Notes: generated by a model from the sequence alone, not told the origin. A DNA stretch of 64,000 nucleotides from an uncultured Bryobacteraceae bacterium (GCA_937924525.1 CALDSU010000004.1:186001-250000); one strand, 5' to 3'. Counted from the first letter of the stretch, positions 51,826 through 61,218 are shown. Made by a program: numbers and translations.

Positions 51826-53127
51826 ATGCAGGCCAGCAAGGTATTGACCGCAGGCGGGCTGTTTGCTACCGCCGCCGCACTGGGCGGCTGGGCGCTGACC
51901 GCTTTCCTGGGTTCCGGTTCCGCTCAATCTCCGGCCAGGCGCGGCCCGGACTCCCCATCCGCGCTGGTGCAGACGGCCGCCGTCGACCGCGGGCCGGTCG
52001 AGCGGACGGTTCGCGTCGCCGGTCACACCATGGCGCGTAACTTCGTCTCGATCACCGCCCTCCGGATGCGCGGCCCGGATTCCGGCCGCACGCTGGTCCT
52101 CATTTACCTGGCCGAAGGCGGCAAGTTTGTCAAGAAAGGCGAAATCGTAGCGCAGATCGACGCCCAGAGCTTGAAGGACCACGTCGACGATGTGCACTCC
52201 CAAGTAGTGCAAGCCGAGGCCGACATTATCAAGCGGAAAGCGGAACAGGCCATCGACCGCGAGAACCTGCGGCAGAGCCTCCGCCAGGCGAAGGCGGAAT
52301 GGGATGCCGCGAAACTCGACGCCAGCGCAGCCGAGATCCGGACGCCCATCGACCGCGAACTCCTGCAACTCTCGGTGGACGAAGCGGCGGCGCGGTACAA
52401 AGAACTCGAGCAGGACGTGAAAACGCAGGAAGAGGCTTTCCGGGCGGAAATCCGGATCCTGGAGCTCACCAAAGAGCGCCACGTCCGCCATCGGGACCGG
52501 CACGCGCACGACCTGGAGCGCTTCACCATGCGGTCTCCCATCGACGGCGTGGTGGTGCGCGAATCGTTCTGGCGCGGCGGCATGCAGCAGGGTCAGTTTG
52601 ACACGGGCGACACCGTCACGCCTGGCACCACCTTCCTGAAGATCGTCAATCCGGGCGACATGCAGATGATGGGCTCCATCAGCCAGACGGTCGCCGACGA
52701 AGTGCGCATCGGGCAGCCCGCCTTGATTCGTTTCGATGGCTACCCGGAGCTGCAACTGCCGGGCCGGGTGCGTCTGGTCGGCCAGATGGCGTCGGGCGGC
52801 TGGCGGCAACAATTTTGGACGCGCTGGATGTCGGTCACGCTGGACATTCTCGGCAATGATCCGCGGGTGATTCCCGACCTGTCGACCAGCGCCGATATCG
52901 TGGTGGGGCGGAAGGAAAATGTGCTCCGCGTGCCCATGGCCGCGCTGACGAACGAGGGGATCCGCACGTTTGTACAGGTTTTTGATGCCGGACGGGCCGA
53001 ACGGCGGGAAGTGGAAGTCGGCCTCCGCGGGCAGGATCATGCCGAGATCCTGAGCGGCTTGAAGGAAGGCGAACGCGTCCTGGTGCAACCCACGGAGGTT
53101 CCGCCGGACGCCCGCCCGGCGACTTAA
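51826..53127 (+). CDS. Periplasmic adaptor (membrane fusion) protein, HlyD/MacA-like
   Basis: 433 residues from ATG at 51826. A membrane anchor or signal lies at about 8-30 (LTAGGLFATAAALGGWALTAF). Then a first beta/lipoyl half (YLAEGGKFVKKGEIVAQID), a long coiled coil of about 110 residues (KAEADIIKRKAEQAIDREN-type heptads, then QSLRQAKAEWDAAKLDAS), and the second lipoyl half (RSPIDGVVVRESFWRGG). The end (LRVPMAALTNEGIRTFV, VEVGLRGQDHAEILSGLKEGERVLV) is the usual adaptor tail. Such proteins bridge an inner-membrane pump and an outer-membrane channel. No pump gene is adjacent, so it is an orphan here. It begins 55 bp after dapD. Confidence 0.82.
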   Translation: MQASKVLTAGGLFATAAALGGWALTAFLGSGSAQSPARRGPDSPSALVQTAAVDRGPVERTVRVAGHTMARNFVSITALRMRGPDSGRTLVLIYLAEGGKFVKKGEIVAQIDAQSLKDHVDDVHSQVVQAEADIIKRKAEQAIDRENLRQSLRQAKAEWDAAKLDASAAEIRTPIDRELLQLSVDEAAARYKELEQDVKTQEEAFRAEIRILELTKERHVRHRDRHAHDLERFTMRSPIDGVVVRESFWRGGMQQGQFDTGDTVTPGTTFLKIVNPGDMQMMGSISQTVADEVRIGQPALIRFDGYPELQLPGRVRLVGQMASGGWRQQFWTRWMSVTLDILGNDPRVIPDLSTSADIVVGRKENVLRVPMAALTNEGIRTFVQVFDAGRAERREVEVGLRGQDHAEILSGLKEGERVLVQPTEVPPDARPAT

Positions 53128-53206
53128 GAAACTGACGCCTTGTTCCCGTCCGGCATTTCCCTTGGGGGCGCGCGGGACGCTACCCTCAGGCGAGGAGCAC
53201 TTCGCC

Positions 53207-55489
53207 ATGTACGCCCCCGCCATCCTTGGTCTGCTAGTTTCGGCCGCATCGATTGCCGCCGCTGCTTCTCCCGGCGCCAGCCGGGCCGCGCGCTACGGTC
53301 TGGATTTCGACACGCCCGTCTCCACGTGGGATGAAGCTCTGCCCCTGGGAAACGGTCTGTTGGGGGCGTTGGTCTGGGGCGACGGGCAGCCGCTGCGGAT
53401 TTCGTTGGACCGCTCGGATCTGTGGGACCTGCGGCTGGTTCCGGAATTTCAATCCGAGGAATACCGGTTCAGTCTGCTGCGCGAGTGGAAGGAGGCGGGG
53501 CGCTGGAAAGACATCCGCCGGGTATACGAGGAGCCCTACCACCGGCCCGCGCCGACGAAGATCCCGGCGGGACGAATTGAAGTCGCGGTGAACGGGGCGG
53601 GAGCGTTTCGGGACACCCGCCTGACGCTGGTGGAGCCGGAAGCTTCGCTGCGCTGGACCGACGGCTCCAGGGCCGCCGTCATGGTGCACGCCGTCGAACC
53701 GGCGGGCATGATGCGCTTCACGGGCCGCGCCGCGCCCGCCTTCCGCCTGGCGCCGCCGCCCTTCTCTGGAACCGTGAAAAACGCGGCGAAAGGAAGCATC
53801 GCGGCAGGCGACTTGGCGCAGTTGGGTTATCCCGCACCCATAACCCGCGTCGGCGAACACTGGCAGGGGTATGAACAGGAGGGCGCGGAGGGATTTCGCT
53901 TTGCGGTGTACTTGACCTGGCGGAAGCAAGGCGACGCCTGGGAGGCGGCCTGGTCGATCGCCTCGAGTTTCGACGGGCCGGATCCTTACGCCCGGGCCAG
54001 GCGTCAGGCCGAGGGAGCGCTCGTCCGGGGCTACGCGGGTATGTTCGCGTCGCACCGGGAGTGGTGGAACCGCTTCTGGAGCCAGTCTTCCGTCGAAGTT
54101 CCGCAACCGGCCGTCGAGCGGCAGTGGTATCTGGACACCTACAAGTTCGGCGCCGCGGCGCGGCGGGGCGCGCCTCCGATTACGCTCCAGGCCGTGTGGA
54201 CGGCCGACAACGGCCAGTTACCGCCCTGGAAAGGCGACTACCATCACGACCTCAACACCCAACTGAGTTACTGGCCGTGCTACAGCGGCAACCGCCTGGA
54301 AGACGGTCTTGGGTATCTCGACTGGCTCTGGCAAACGCGCCCGGCGGCATTCGCCTGGACACGGCGCTTCTTCGGCCTGCCCGGCCTCAACGTGCCGATG
54401 ACCGCCGACCTCAACGGGAACCAGATCGGCGGCTGGGTGCAGTACACCCATTCGGCGACCACCGCCGCCTGGCTAGCGCACCATTTTTACCTGCACTGGA
54501 AGTACAGCGCCGACCGCCAGTTCTTGCAGGATCGCGCGTATCCCTATCTGCGTGACGCCAGCGAGTTCATCGACGCCTACACCGCCGAAAAAGACGCAGC
54601 CGGCAAACGGCGCCATCCGCTGAGTTCCTCGCCCGAGATTCATGACAACAGGCTGCAAGCGTGGTTTCCCACCATCACCAATTACGACCTGGCGCTGAAT
54701 CGCTGGCTGCTGGCCGCCACGGCCGAACTGGCGGAGGAACTCGGCCGGGGAGCCGAAGCGCGGCGCTGGCGCGCCGTCCTGGCGGAAATGCCGGAATTCG
54801 CGCTGGGCGACGACGGGCGTCTGCTGGTGGCGGCGGGGCATCCGCTGGCCGAGTCCCACCGCCACCTGTCGCACCTGATGGCGATTCACCCGCTGGGCTT
54901 GATCGATCTGGCCGGGGGAGACCGAGCCGCGCGCACCATCCGCGCCACGCTGGCCGACCTGGACCGCTTGGGCACGTCCCAATGGTGCGGGTACACCTTT
55001 GCGTGGCTGGCCAGCGTAGCCGCGCGCGCCCGCGACGGGGCAAAAGCCGCGCGGGCGCTGGAGATCTTTGCGACCGCGTTCGTGCTCCGGAACGGCTTTC
55101 ACGCGAACGGCGACCAGTCGGGCAAGGGCTATTCGACGTTTACCTACCGCCCGTTTACGCTGGAAGGCAATTTCGCCTATGCGGCCGGCTTGCAGGAGAT
55201 GCTGCTGCAAAGCCATCGTGGGGAGATCGACGTGTTCCCCGCGATTCCCGCGTCTTGGCATGACGCGGCCTTTGCCACCCTCCGCGCACAGGGAGCGTTC
55301 CTGGTGTCGGCGCGGCGGACCGGAGGTAGCGTGGAGTGGGTCGAGATTACGGCGGAACGGGGCGGCGCGTGCCGGTGGCGGTCGCCCTGGACCGGCCGGG
55401 TGGAAACGCTGGTCCTGACCGCGGGCGAACAGCGGCGGCTCACGCCGGACGCCCCCGGAGTCCGTCCTCGTCGGGCGCAGAGGAGATAA
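53207..55489 (+). CDS. GH95-like glycoside hydrolase, exported
   Basis: 760 residues from ATG at 53207, where a signal peptide starts (ILGLLVSAASIAAAAS). The N-terminal domain has the GH95 opening WDEALPLGNGLLGALVWGDG. The alpha/alpha barrel shows WTADNGQLPPWKGDYHHD with LNTQLSYWP, SSSPEIHD, ESHRHLSHL, and YRPFTLEGNFAYAAGLQEML. In characterised GH95 alpha-L-fucosidases the late motif is IDGNFG with a catalytic Asp; here it is LEGNFA, and one of the two Asn in the NxN motif is Asp (DLNTQ). The fold is well supported but the substrate (fucosides, galactosides or others) is open. It is followed by a GH42-like gene after 227 bp. Confidence 0.8.
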   Translation: MYAPAILGLLVSAASIAAAASPGASRAARYGLDFDTPVSTWDEALPLGNGLLGALVWGDGQPLRISLDRSDLWDLRLVPEFQSEEYRFSLLREWKEAGRWKDIRRVYEEPYHRPAPTKIPAGRIEVAVNGAGAFRDTRLTLVEPEASLRWTDGSRAAVMVHAVEPAGMMRFTGRAAPAFRLAPPPFSGTVKNAAKGSIAAGDLAQLGYPAPITRVGEHWQGYEQEGAEGFRFAVYLTWRKQGDAWEAAWSIASSFDGPDPYARARRQAEGALVRGYAGMFASHREWWNRFWSQSSVEVPQPAVERQWYLDTYKFGAAARRGAPPITLQAVWTADNGQLPPWKGDYHHDLNTQLSYWPCYSGNRLEDGLGYLDWLWQTRPAAFAWTRRFFGLPGLNVPMTADLNGNQIGGWVQYTHSATTAAWLAHHFYLHWKYSADRQFLQDRAYPYLRDASEFIDAYTAEKDAAGKRRHPLSSSPEIHDNRLQAWFPTITNYDLALNRWLLAATAELAEELGRGAEARRWRAVLAEMPEFALGDDGRLLVAAGHPLAESHRHLSHLMAIHPLGLIDLAGGDRAARTIRATLADLDRLGTSQWCGYTFAWLASVAARARDGAKAARALEIFATAFVLRNGFHANGDQSGKGYSTFTYRPFTLEGNFAYAAGLQEMLLQSHRGEIDVFPAIPASWHDAAFATLRAQGAFLVSARRTGGSVEWVEITAERGGACRWRSPWTGRVETLVLTAGEQRRLTPDAPGVRPRRAQRR

Positions 55490-55716
55490 CTCGATTCAGA
55501 CGCTCCGCCGCACGCTGGCGCTGCGCAAGACGTCGCGCTTTCCCGCGCCGCTGGTCGTGGCGGCGAAGAGCGCCCTCGTCGTAGCCGGGGAAGCCGCCGG
55601 CCCCGCGGCGGGTTGACGTGGGACGCCCAACAGCAGAAAGTAAAAGGGACGTGTTCTTCGGAGTGCGGCTCCGGCGCCGGTCCGCAGACAACCTTAGGAA
55701 TCTGGCAGGTACCTGG

Positions 55717-57993
55717 ATGGCCTCGTTACGCCTTTCGTGTCTCCTCTTGACTTTTCCCTTCGCCACGGCGGCTATCGCCGCCGATCTCGCCCAGTGGAGC
55801 GCCGCCGCGCCCGCCAAGGCCGCCGGCGTGCAACTGCTCAAGCAGGGCGAAGCGTGGACCCTGGAATCGTCCCCCGCCGGGGCGGTGGCGGCGATCAAAC
55901 CCCTTCACGACTACTACCGGCGCGCCACTTACGCCCTGCAACTTGCGCAGCCCTCGCCGGATGGCGCGTGGCTTGTCCTTTCCTATCTCGACAAAGGCTA
56001 CGGACTGATCACGCTCGGCACGCGCGCGGGACGCCGCGGCGGCGGAGGCATCCGCGCGCAGGACCAATGGGGCGTCGCCCGGCTCAATACCGGCAAGATC
56101 CGCCGCGCGGTGTTCCGCCTGCCGCAAGGCTCCACCGAACTCCACTTGGCCGGGATCACGCACTTGTCCGGGGTGACGGTCACCGACCAGAAGCCTCCCT
56201 ATGAAGCCGCGCCCAGGGTGGAACCCTTTTTCAAACCGGATCGCCCGATCGATCTGGTCATCAACTCCGGCGCGGACGCCAGCACGCTGGACGGCCTCGA
56301 AAACTCGCTCGCGAACCTGCGCAACCTGCTCCCGTTGGGCCGCGCCCTCGGATTTAACGGCGTGGAGAGCTACGTCAAGTGGAACTTCGTCGAGCGCGAG
56401 CGCGGCGTGTTCGACTGGAGCTTCTATGACGCCGTGGTGGCCGAATGCCAGCGGCACGGCATGCGGTGGTTTCCCCTGATTATCGTCGGTTCGGCCTACG
56501 CCCTGCCGGACTGGTTCTTCAACTCGCCAGAACACTTCCGGTACCAGTGTCTGGAGCATGGTTTGGAGACCGACATCCCCACCATCTTCCACGATGCGCA
56601 GGTGAAATACGTCCGGCGTTTCTTGCAGGAGTTCGGCAAGCACTACGGCGCGAACCCCGCGCTGCAAGGCATCCGGCTGGGCCCCACGGCGAACTACGGC
56701 GAAGCGCAGTACCCGGCGACGGGCAACTGGGGCTACAAAGGCCAGCCGCTCCACACGCACCTGGGCTACTGGGTGGGCGACGACGGCGCGGCGGTAGCCT
56801 TCCGCGAGCGCCTGCGCTCGCGCTACGCCACCATCGGCGATCTGAACAAGGCTTGGGGCGGCGCCCGGTACCCGTCGTTCGAAGCGGTAAAGCCCTTCCT
56901 GCCGATTACCGCGCTGAACCAGCGCATGCGGCAGGATTTCTCCACCTGGTACATGGACGCCATGACCGAATGGTGCGACAAGTGGGCGAAGTGGGCGCGC
57001 GCAGCAATGCCGGACATCCCGATCTACCAGTCGTCGGGCGGCTGGGGCGCGGTAGAGATCGGCACCGACTATATCGCCCACACCAAGAGCATCGCGGCGC
57101 TCAAAGGCGGCATCCGTCTGACCAATGAGAACGACAGTTACGTGAACAATTTCTGCGTCACGCGGCCGGCGGCCTCGGCCGCGCGCTTCTACGGCGCGAT
57201 GTTCGGCACCGAACCGGCGGGATTTGGGAGCCGCCGCGGCGTCATGAATCGCCTGTACAACATCATCACCAACGACGGGCGGCATTTGTTCTTCTACCAG
57301 GGCAACCTGTACGACAACGACCAGGCGATCGATGGCTGGGTGGCCAATGCCCCGCTGCTGAACCAGCGCGCCCGGCCGATGGTGGACGTCGGCGTGTTTT
57401 ACCCCGACACTGCCAATAAGCTGGACGACGCCATCATGCGCCACCTGCGCGGCTCCACGTTCTTCCACGCCGCTTACGCCATGCGCTCGGTAATGGACTA
57501 CGACTTTGTCGGCGAGCAGATGATTCTGGACGGCGCCCTCGACCGGTTCAAAGTGCTGGTGATTCTCGAGGGGCGCGTGACGGAGCAGGCGGTCCTCGAA
57601 AAGATGGACCAGTGGATTCGGGCGGGCGGGATTCTGATCTTCCCCTTGCGAGTCGGGTCCCGCACGCCGCCACTGGCGAGCGTGGAAGAGGATGCCTCTA
57701 TCTTTGAGCGCTGGAAAAGCGGGGACACCGGGAAGGGGCGCCTGATGATCTACGAGTGGCATCCGGAGTTGAAGTACTACATGGCGTACCTGCGTAAGAC
57801 GCTTCGCGACCTGCCCGCAATCCGGCCCGAGATCCGGCGAGCGCTCGCCATCGAGAAGCCCGAGGATACCTACTGGAGCGTGCTGGCCAACGGAAAGCTG
57901 GTGCTGCTCAGCTACGGCGACGATCCGGCCATCGTCCGCCTGCCGGGCGGGAAGACGCTGCGCATGGAGCCGTACACGATTGCGATCAACTAA
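55717..57993 (+). CDS. GH42-like beta-galactosidase-type glycosidase, exported
   Basis: 758 residues from ATG at 55717 with a signal peptide (LRLSCLLLTFPFATAAIAA). An N-terminal sandwich (about 35-185) precedes a TIM barrel: ESYVKWNFVERERGVFDWSF, GMRWFPLIIVGSAYALPDWF, and GIRLGPTANYGEAQYP whose Glu is a candidate acid/base. A second Glu in RLTNENDS and the closing region with a class I amidotransferase-like fold (VLVILEGRVTEQAVLEKM) fit the GH42/GH14 clan pattern. Exact family and substrate are uncertain; beta-galactoside cleavage is the working guess. It stands downstream of the GH95-like gene and could share substrates with it. Confidence 0.72.
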   Translation: MASLRLSCLLLTFPFATAAIAADLAQWSAAAPAKAAGVQLLKQGEAWTLESSPAGAVAAIKPLHDYYRRATYALQLAQPSPDGAWLVLSYLDKGYGLITLGTRAGRRGGGGIRAQDQWGVARLNTGKIRRAVFRLPQGSTELHLAGITHLSGVTVTDQKPPYEAAPRVEPFFKPDRPIDLVINSGADASTLDGLENSLANLRNLLPLGRALGFNGVESYVKWNFVERERGVFDWSFYDAVVAECQRHGMRWFPLIIVGSAYALPDWFFNSPEHFRYQCLEHGLETDIPTIFHDAQVKYVRRFLQEFGKHYGANPALQGIRLGPTANYGEAQYPATGNWGYKGQPLHTHLGYWVGDDGAAVAFRERLRSRYATIGDLNKAWGGARYPSFEAVKPFLPITALNQRMRQDFSTWYMDAMTEWCDKWAKWARAAMPDIPIYQSSGGWGAVEIGTDYIAHTKSIAALKGGIRLTNENDSYVNNFCVTRPAASAARFYGAMFGTEPAGFGSRRGVMNRLYNIITNDGRHLFFYQGNLYDNDQAIDGWVANAPLLNQRARPMVDVGVFYPDTANKLDDAIMRHLRGSTFFHAAYAMRSVMDYDFVGEQMILDGALDRFKVLVILEGRVTEQAVLEKMDQWIRAGGILIFPLRVGSRTPPLASVEEDASIFERWKSGDTGKGRLMIYEWHPELKYYMAYLRKTLRDLPAIRPEIRRALAIEKPEDTYWSVLANGKLVLLSYGDDPAIVRLPGGKTLRMEPYTIAIN

Positions 57994-58002
57994 CCGTCAT
58001 GC

Positions 58003-58199
58003 GAGCCACGAGCGGCGGCGAGCGGAAAAAAACTTCGAAACACCCTGATCGAAAGAGGCGATCTGTCCTTGGTTTGTTCACACACCCGGCAGCGAGGGGC
58101 CTCTGCGCGCGCGAGGCGGGCGAGCCGTCGCAAGCAAGGCAAGAATGAGGCGTCCGTAAACGCCAGCGGCTCGCCCGCTCGCTCCCCCGCGGGAGGCTC
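58003..58199. repeat. REP-like intergenic element
   Basis: A block starting GAGCCACGAGCGGC at 58003-58025 has an imperfect inverted counterpart at 58175-58199, which begins CCGCTCGCTCCC and ends GAGGCTC. The same GAGCC..CGA..CGG..GAGCGAG design recurs at 61028-61104. It lies between two convergent genes. Confidence 0.5.
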
Positions 58200-58201
58200 A
58201 G

Positions 58202-58223
58202 GGAAAACGGCTGAGGGTTTTCC
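58202..58223. other. Hairpin between convergent genes
   Basis: GGAAAAC (58202-58208) pairs perfectly with GTTTTCC (58217-58223) around an 8-nt loop. It lies 25 bp after the end of the minus-strand ABC-F gene and may help end transcription from either side, although no long T-run follows. Confidence 0.45.
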
Positions 58224-58247
58224 GTCGCCGGCCGCCCGCGCCAACGG

Positions 58248-60041
58248 TCAGGCGCGTTTGCTCTCCAGTTCCGCCCAGCGCGCATAGAGCAGGTCCACCG
58301 CGGCTTTGGCTTCCTCAAAAGCGCGATAGGCCCGTTCGAGTTCGCGCGGGTCGGAGACGACGTCTGGGGCTTCGAGGCGCGCCTCGCGCACGGCAAGTTC
58401 CGCCTCCGCGTCCAGGATGCGCGCTTCCATTTGCTCGTACTCGCGCGCTTCCAGGTAGGAGAGTTTTCGTTTTGGGGGAGTACCCGCGGGGGCGCGGGCG
58501 GGCGCGCTCTCTTTCGGCTTGGAGACGCGCCTGGCCGCCTGCGCCTGCTGCCACTGCGAGAAATCGGCGTAGAACTCGCCGCCACCCTGGCCGTCCAGCG
58601 CGAGCAGGACGGTGGAGACGCGGTCGAGCAGGTAGCGGTCGTGTGTCACCAGGACGAGCGCGCCGGGGAAGTCGAGCAGGCTCTCCTCCAGGACCTCGAG
58701 CGTCGGGATATCGAGGTCGTTGGTGGGTTCGTCCAGCAGCAACAGGTCCGCGGGTTGGAGCATCAGGCGCGCAATCAGCAGCCGCGCCTGCTCTCCGCCG
58801 GAGAGCGAAGCGACGGGCTGCTCGAGTTGCTCGGGTCGGAAGAGGAACCGCTTGGCCCAGCCGTTCACGTGCAGCGGGCGCTCGCGGTAGAGCACCGTGT
58901 CGCCCTCCGGACACAGGGCCCGGCGAAGGGACTGGGTCGGATCGAGCGCGCGGCGGTCCTGATCGAAATAGACCACCTTGAGCTTGTCCGCGCGCTCGAT
59001 CTCGCCCGCATCCGGCGCCGCCTCACCGCTGAGCAGGCGCAGCAGTGTGGTCTTACCGCATCCGTTCGGGCCGAGCAACCCGAGGCGGGTTCCGGGCCCC
59101 AGTACGAAGCTGAGATCGCGAAACAAGAACCGGCCGCCCAGTTGTTTCGAGACGCCACGCAGGGCTAGCAGCCGCCTGGTCTTGCGGCCCGTCGCCAGGA
59201 AATCGATCGCCGCACTGCCGCTCGCGCTCCGCGCCTGGGCGTCCGCGAGTTCCTCCATCAGACGGCCGGCGGACTCGATGCGCGCCCTGGACTTGGTGGT
59301 CCGCGCTTTGGGTCCGCGCCGCAACCACTCGATCTCCCGGCGGACCAGCGTGGCGAGGGCCTCGCGCTGTCTGGCCTGCGCCTGCAAGAACTCCTCGCGG
59401 CGCTCCAGAAACTCGCTGTAGTTGCCTTTGGTCTGGAACGCGCCGTCCGGGTAGGCGCGGTTGACCTCGATCAGGTGCGTGGCCACGTTCTCGAGGAAAT
59501 AACGGTCGTGGCTAACGGTGAGTGAAGCAAAGCGCGCCCCGGTGAGCAAGGCTTCCAGCCAGAGAATGCCGGCCACGTCGAGATGGTTGGTCGGCTCGTC
59601 CAGCAGCAGCAGGTCGGGTTCGGCCATCAGGGCTTCCGCGATCGCCAGGCGTTTCCGCCACCCCCCGGATAATTCGGCGACGGGTTGGTCGCCGCGCGTG
59701 AAGCCGCCGCGCCCCAGTCCTTCGGCCAGGCGCGCGAGCCGGCCTGCTTCCTCCTGGTTCGGAGGCAACGCGCGCTCCAGCACCTGCGCGACCGTCAGTC
59801 CGGCGGGAAACGATTCTTCCTGCCGCACGTACGCCACGCGCGCCTGCTTGCGGAGCGAGACCGTACCCTCGTCGGGGGTATCCTGCTGCGCGAGAATGCC
59901 GAGCAAGGTTGATTTGCCTGCCCCGTTCGGGCCGATCAGACCCACGCGGTCGCCGTCAAAGACGCTCAAAGACACGTTCTCGAAGACGGTGCGCACACCG
60001 AAGCGCTTGGCCAGCGACTGGCAGTTTAAGACAAGAGCCAT
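58248..60041 (-). CDS. ABC-F ATPase, Uup type
   Basis: 597 residues without membrane segments. Two ABC modules are complete: Walker A GPNGAGKST and GPNGCGKTT, signatures LSGGWRKRL and LSGGEQARL, Walker B LLLLDEPTNHLD and LLLLDEPTNDLD. The linker between them (about 230-310) is a charged coiled coil (RREIEWLRRGPKARTTKSRA), the P-site tRNA interaction motif region of ABC-F proteins. A C-terminal coiled coil (about 525-597) follows a basic Pro/Ala linker, as in Uup, which binds DNA and ribosomes. It likely acts on stalled ribosomes. Its start is 46 bp from a divergent dehydrogenase gene. Confidence 0.93.
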   Translation of the reverse strand: MALVLNCQSLAKRFGVRTVFENVSLSVFDGDRVGLIGPNGAGKSTLLGILAQQDTPDEGTVSLRKQARVAYVRQEESFPAGLTVAQVLERALPPNQEEAGRLARLAEGLGRGGFTRGDQPVAELSGGWRKRLAIAEALMAEPDLLLLDEPTNHLDVAGILWLEALLTGARFASLTVSHDRYFLENVATHLIEVNRAYPDGAFQTKGNYSEFLERREEFLQAQARQREALATLVRREIEWLRRGPKARTTKSRARIESAGRLMEELADAQARSASGSAAIDFLATGRKTRRLLALRGVSKQLGGRFLFRDLSFVLGPGTRLGLLGPNGCGKTTLLRLLSGEAAPDAGEIERADKLKVVYFDQDRRALDPTQSLRRALCPEGDTVLYRERPLHVNGWAKRFLFRPEQLEQPVASLSGGEQARLLIARLMLQPADLLLLDEPTNDLDIPTLEVLEESLLDFPGALVLVTHDRYLLDRVSTVLLALDGQGGGEFYADFSQWQQAQAARRVSKPKESAPARAPAGTPPKRKLSYLEAREYEQMEARILDAEAELAVREARLEAPDVVSDPRELERAYRAFEEAKAAVDLLYARWAELESKRA

Positions 60042-60075
60042 GAGAGAGCTTTCTTACGATCTTAGCGGCCAACCG

Positions 60076-60081
60076 TACAAT
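60076..60081 (+). promoter_or_regulatory. -10 element suggesting a leaderless start
   Basis: TACAAT (5 of 6 to consensus) ends 6 bp before the GTG at 60088, so transcription would begin at or next to that codon. The corresponding -35 (CTTACG near 60053) is weak. Confidence 0.4.
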
Positions 60082-60087
60082 AGCGGA

Positions 60088-61023
60088 GTGAGCCGTCCTC
60101 TTGACGTGGTTCTCGTCGGCCTGATTGCGCGCCTCGGCCGCGACCTCCTGGCCTCTGCGGTGCAGACGCCGGTTACCCTGCGCGAGCATCCTTGCGACCT
60201 GGCTGAAGCGGAAGTGCTGATTGGCCAGCCCATTACGCCCCGCATGCTCGCCCAAGCGCCCAAACTGCGCCTGGTGCACGCGGCCGGGGCGGGATGGGAC
60301 GCCATCGCTACCTGGGAGTTGCGGCCGGGAATTCCCGTCTGCAACGTCTACCACCACGAACACGCCATCGCCGAATACGTGATCATGGCGATGCTGGCCT
60401 TGGAGCGCGATCTGCGCGGCCTGCACGAGCGCACGCGCCGGGGCGACTGGACCGGCAGCGCCGTCGGCAGCGCGCCCCGGGCCCGCGAACTCGGCGGGCT
60501 GACGCTGGGTATTCTTGGCTTTGGCCACATCGGCCAAGAGGCGGCCCGCCTGGCCGAGGCGCTCGGGATGCGCGTCCGCGCGCTGCGAAGCGGCCATTCC
60601 CGCGAGGAGTTTGAGGACCTGCTCCGCACTGCCGATCACCTCCTGCTGGCGTGCCCCCTCACCGACGCCACCCGTAACCTGATCGGTGAGCCGGAACTGC
60701 GCATGATGAAGCCGGACGCGTTCCTGATCAACGTGGCGCGCGGCGAGATCGTCCGGGAGGAGGCGCTCTACCGGGCGCTCAAAGAACGATGGATTCGCGG
60801 CGCGGCGCTCGACGTCTGGTACCGCTATCCCAAACCCTCCGAACCCAATCGCTTGCCCTTTACCGAGCCGTTCGGCGAACTGGACAACGTCATTCTGAGC
60901 CCGCACAGTTCCGGTTGGACCAGCCGCACGCTTGAATTGCGCATGCGGGACATCGCCGCCAACCTCGACCGGCTGGCCCGCGGGGAGCCACTCGAGCGCG
61001 TCGTCTTCCTGAAGGAAACGTGA
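60088..61023 (+). CDS. D-isomer-specific 2-hydroxyacid dehydrogenase
   Basis: 311 residues from GTG at 60088. An upstream in-frame ATG at 60040 would overlap the start codon of the divergent ABC-F gene and adds no conserved sequence. The NAD-binding domain carries GILGFGHIGQEAARLAEALG. Catalytic residues are the Arg in INVARGEIV, a Glu/Asp in ALDVWYRYP and the His in LSPHSSGWT. It interconverts a 2-keto acid and a D-2-hydroxy acid, probably a glyoxylate/hydroxypyruvate-reductase-like activity; the substrate is not fixed by sequence. No ribosome binding site is visible, which agrees with a leaderless message. Confidence 0.88.
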   Translation: MSRPLDVVLVGLIARLGRDLLASAVQTPVTLREHPCDLAEAEVLIGQPITPRMLAQAPKLRLVHAAGAGWDAIATWELRPGIPVCNVYHHEHAIAEYVIMAMLALERDLRGLHERTRRGDWTGSAVGSAPRARELGGLTLGILGFGHIGQEAARLAEALGMRVRALRSGHSREEFEDLLRTADHLLLACPLTDATRNLIGEPELRMMKPDAFLINVARGEIVREEALYRALKERWIRGAALDVWYRYPKPSEPNRLPFTEPFGELDNVILSPHSSGWTSRTLELRMRDIAANLDRLARGEPLERVVFLKET

Positions 61024-61027
61024 CGGG

Positions 61028-61104
61028 GAGCCGCGACCGGCAGGGAGCGGGCCGGATGGACTCGCAACCCCAACGCTCGGCCCACTCGCTCCCGCTCGTG
61101 GCTC
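61028..61104. repeat. REP-like inverted repeat element
   Basis: A 26-nt block at 61028-61053 and its inverted counterpart at 61079-61104 match at 21 of 26 positions, with a 25-nt spacer. The left block begins GAGCCGCGACCGGC, the right block ends CGTGGCTC. The element starts 5 bp after the dehydrogenase stop and shares its design with the block at 58003-58199. Confidence 0.6.
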
Positions 61105-61218
61105 GGCATGATGGAACCCCGGCCTGAACGGGAAAAAAGCCGCCAGCGCCACCGGGCAGCCCTTCTGCCTGTGCGCAACTTCCCGGCGGCTCCAAGGCGG
61201 CTGGTATAGTGGAAAGCA

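Noticed and set aside
55440-55616. A frame after the GH95-like stop that reads like a protein end (LRRTLALRKTSRFPAPL) up to a TGA
   Set aside because: It has no start, no continuation into the GH95 frame and no recognisable family. It may be a gene remnant but cannot be supported.
58003-58199. Tandem or CRISPR-like repeats
   Set aside because: The repeated blocks are inverted and imperfect with no regular spacers, so a REP-like element fits better.
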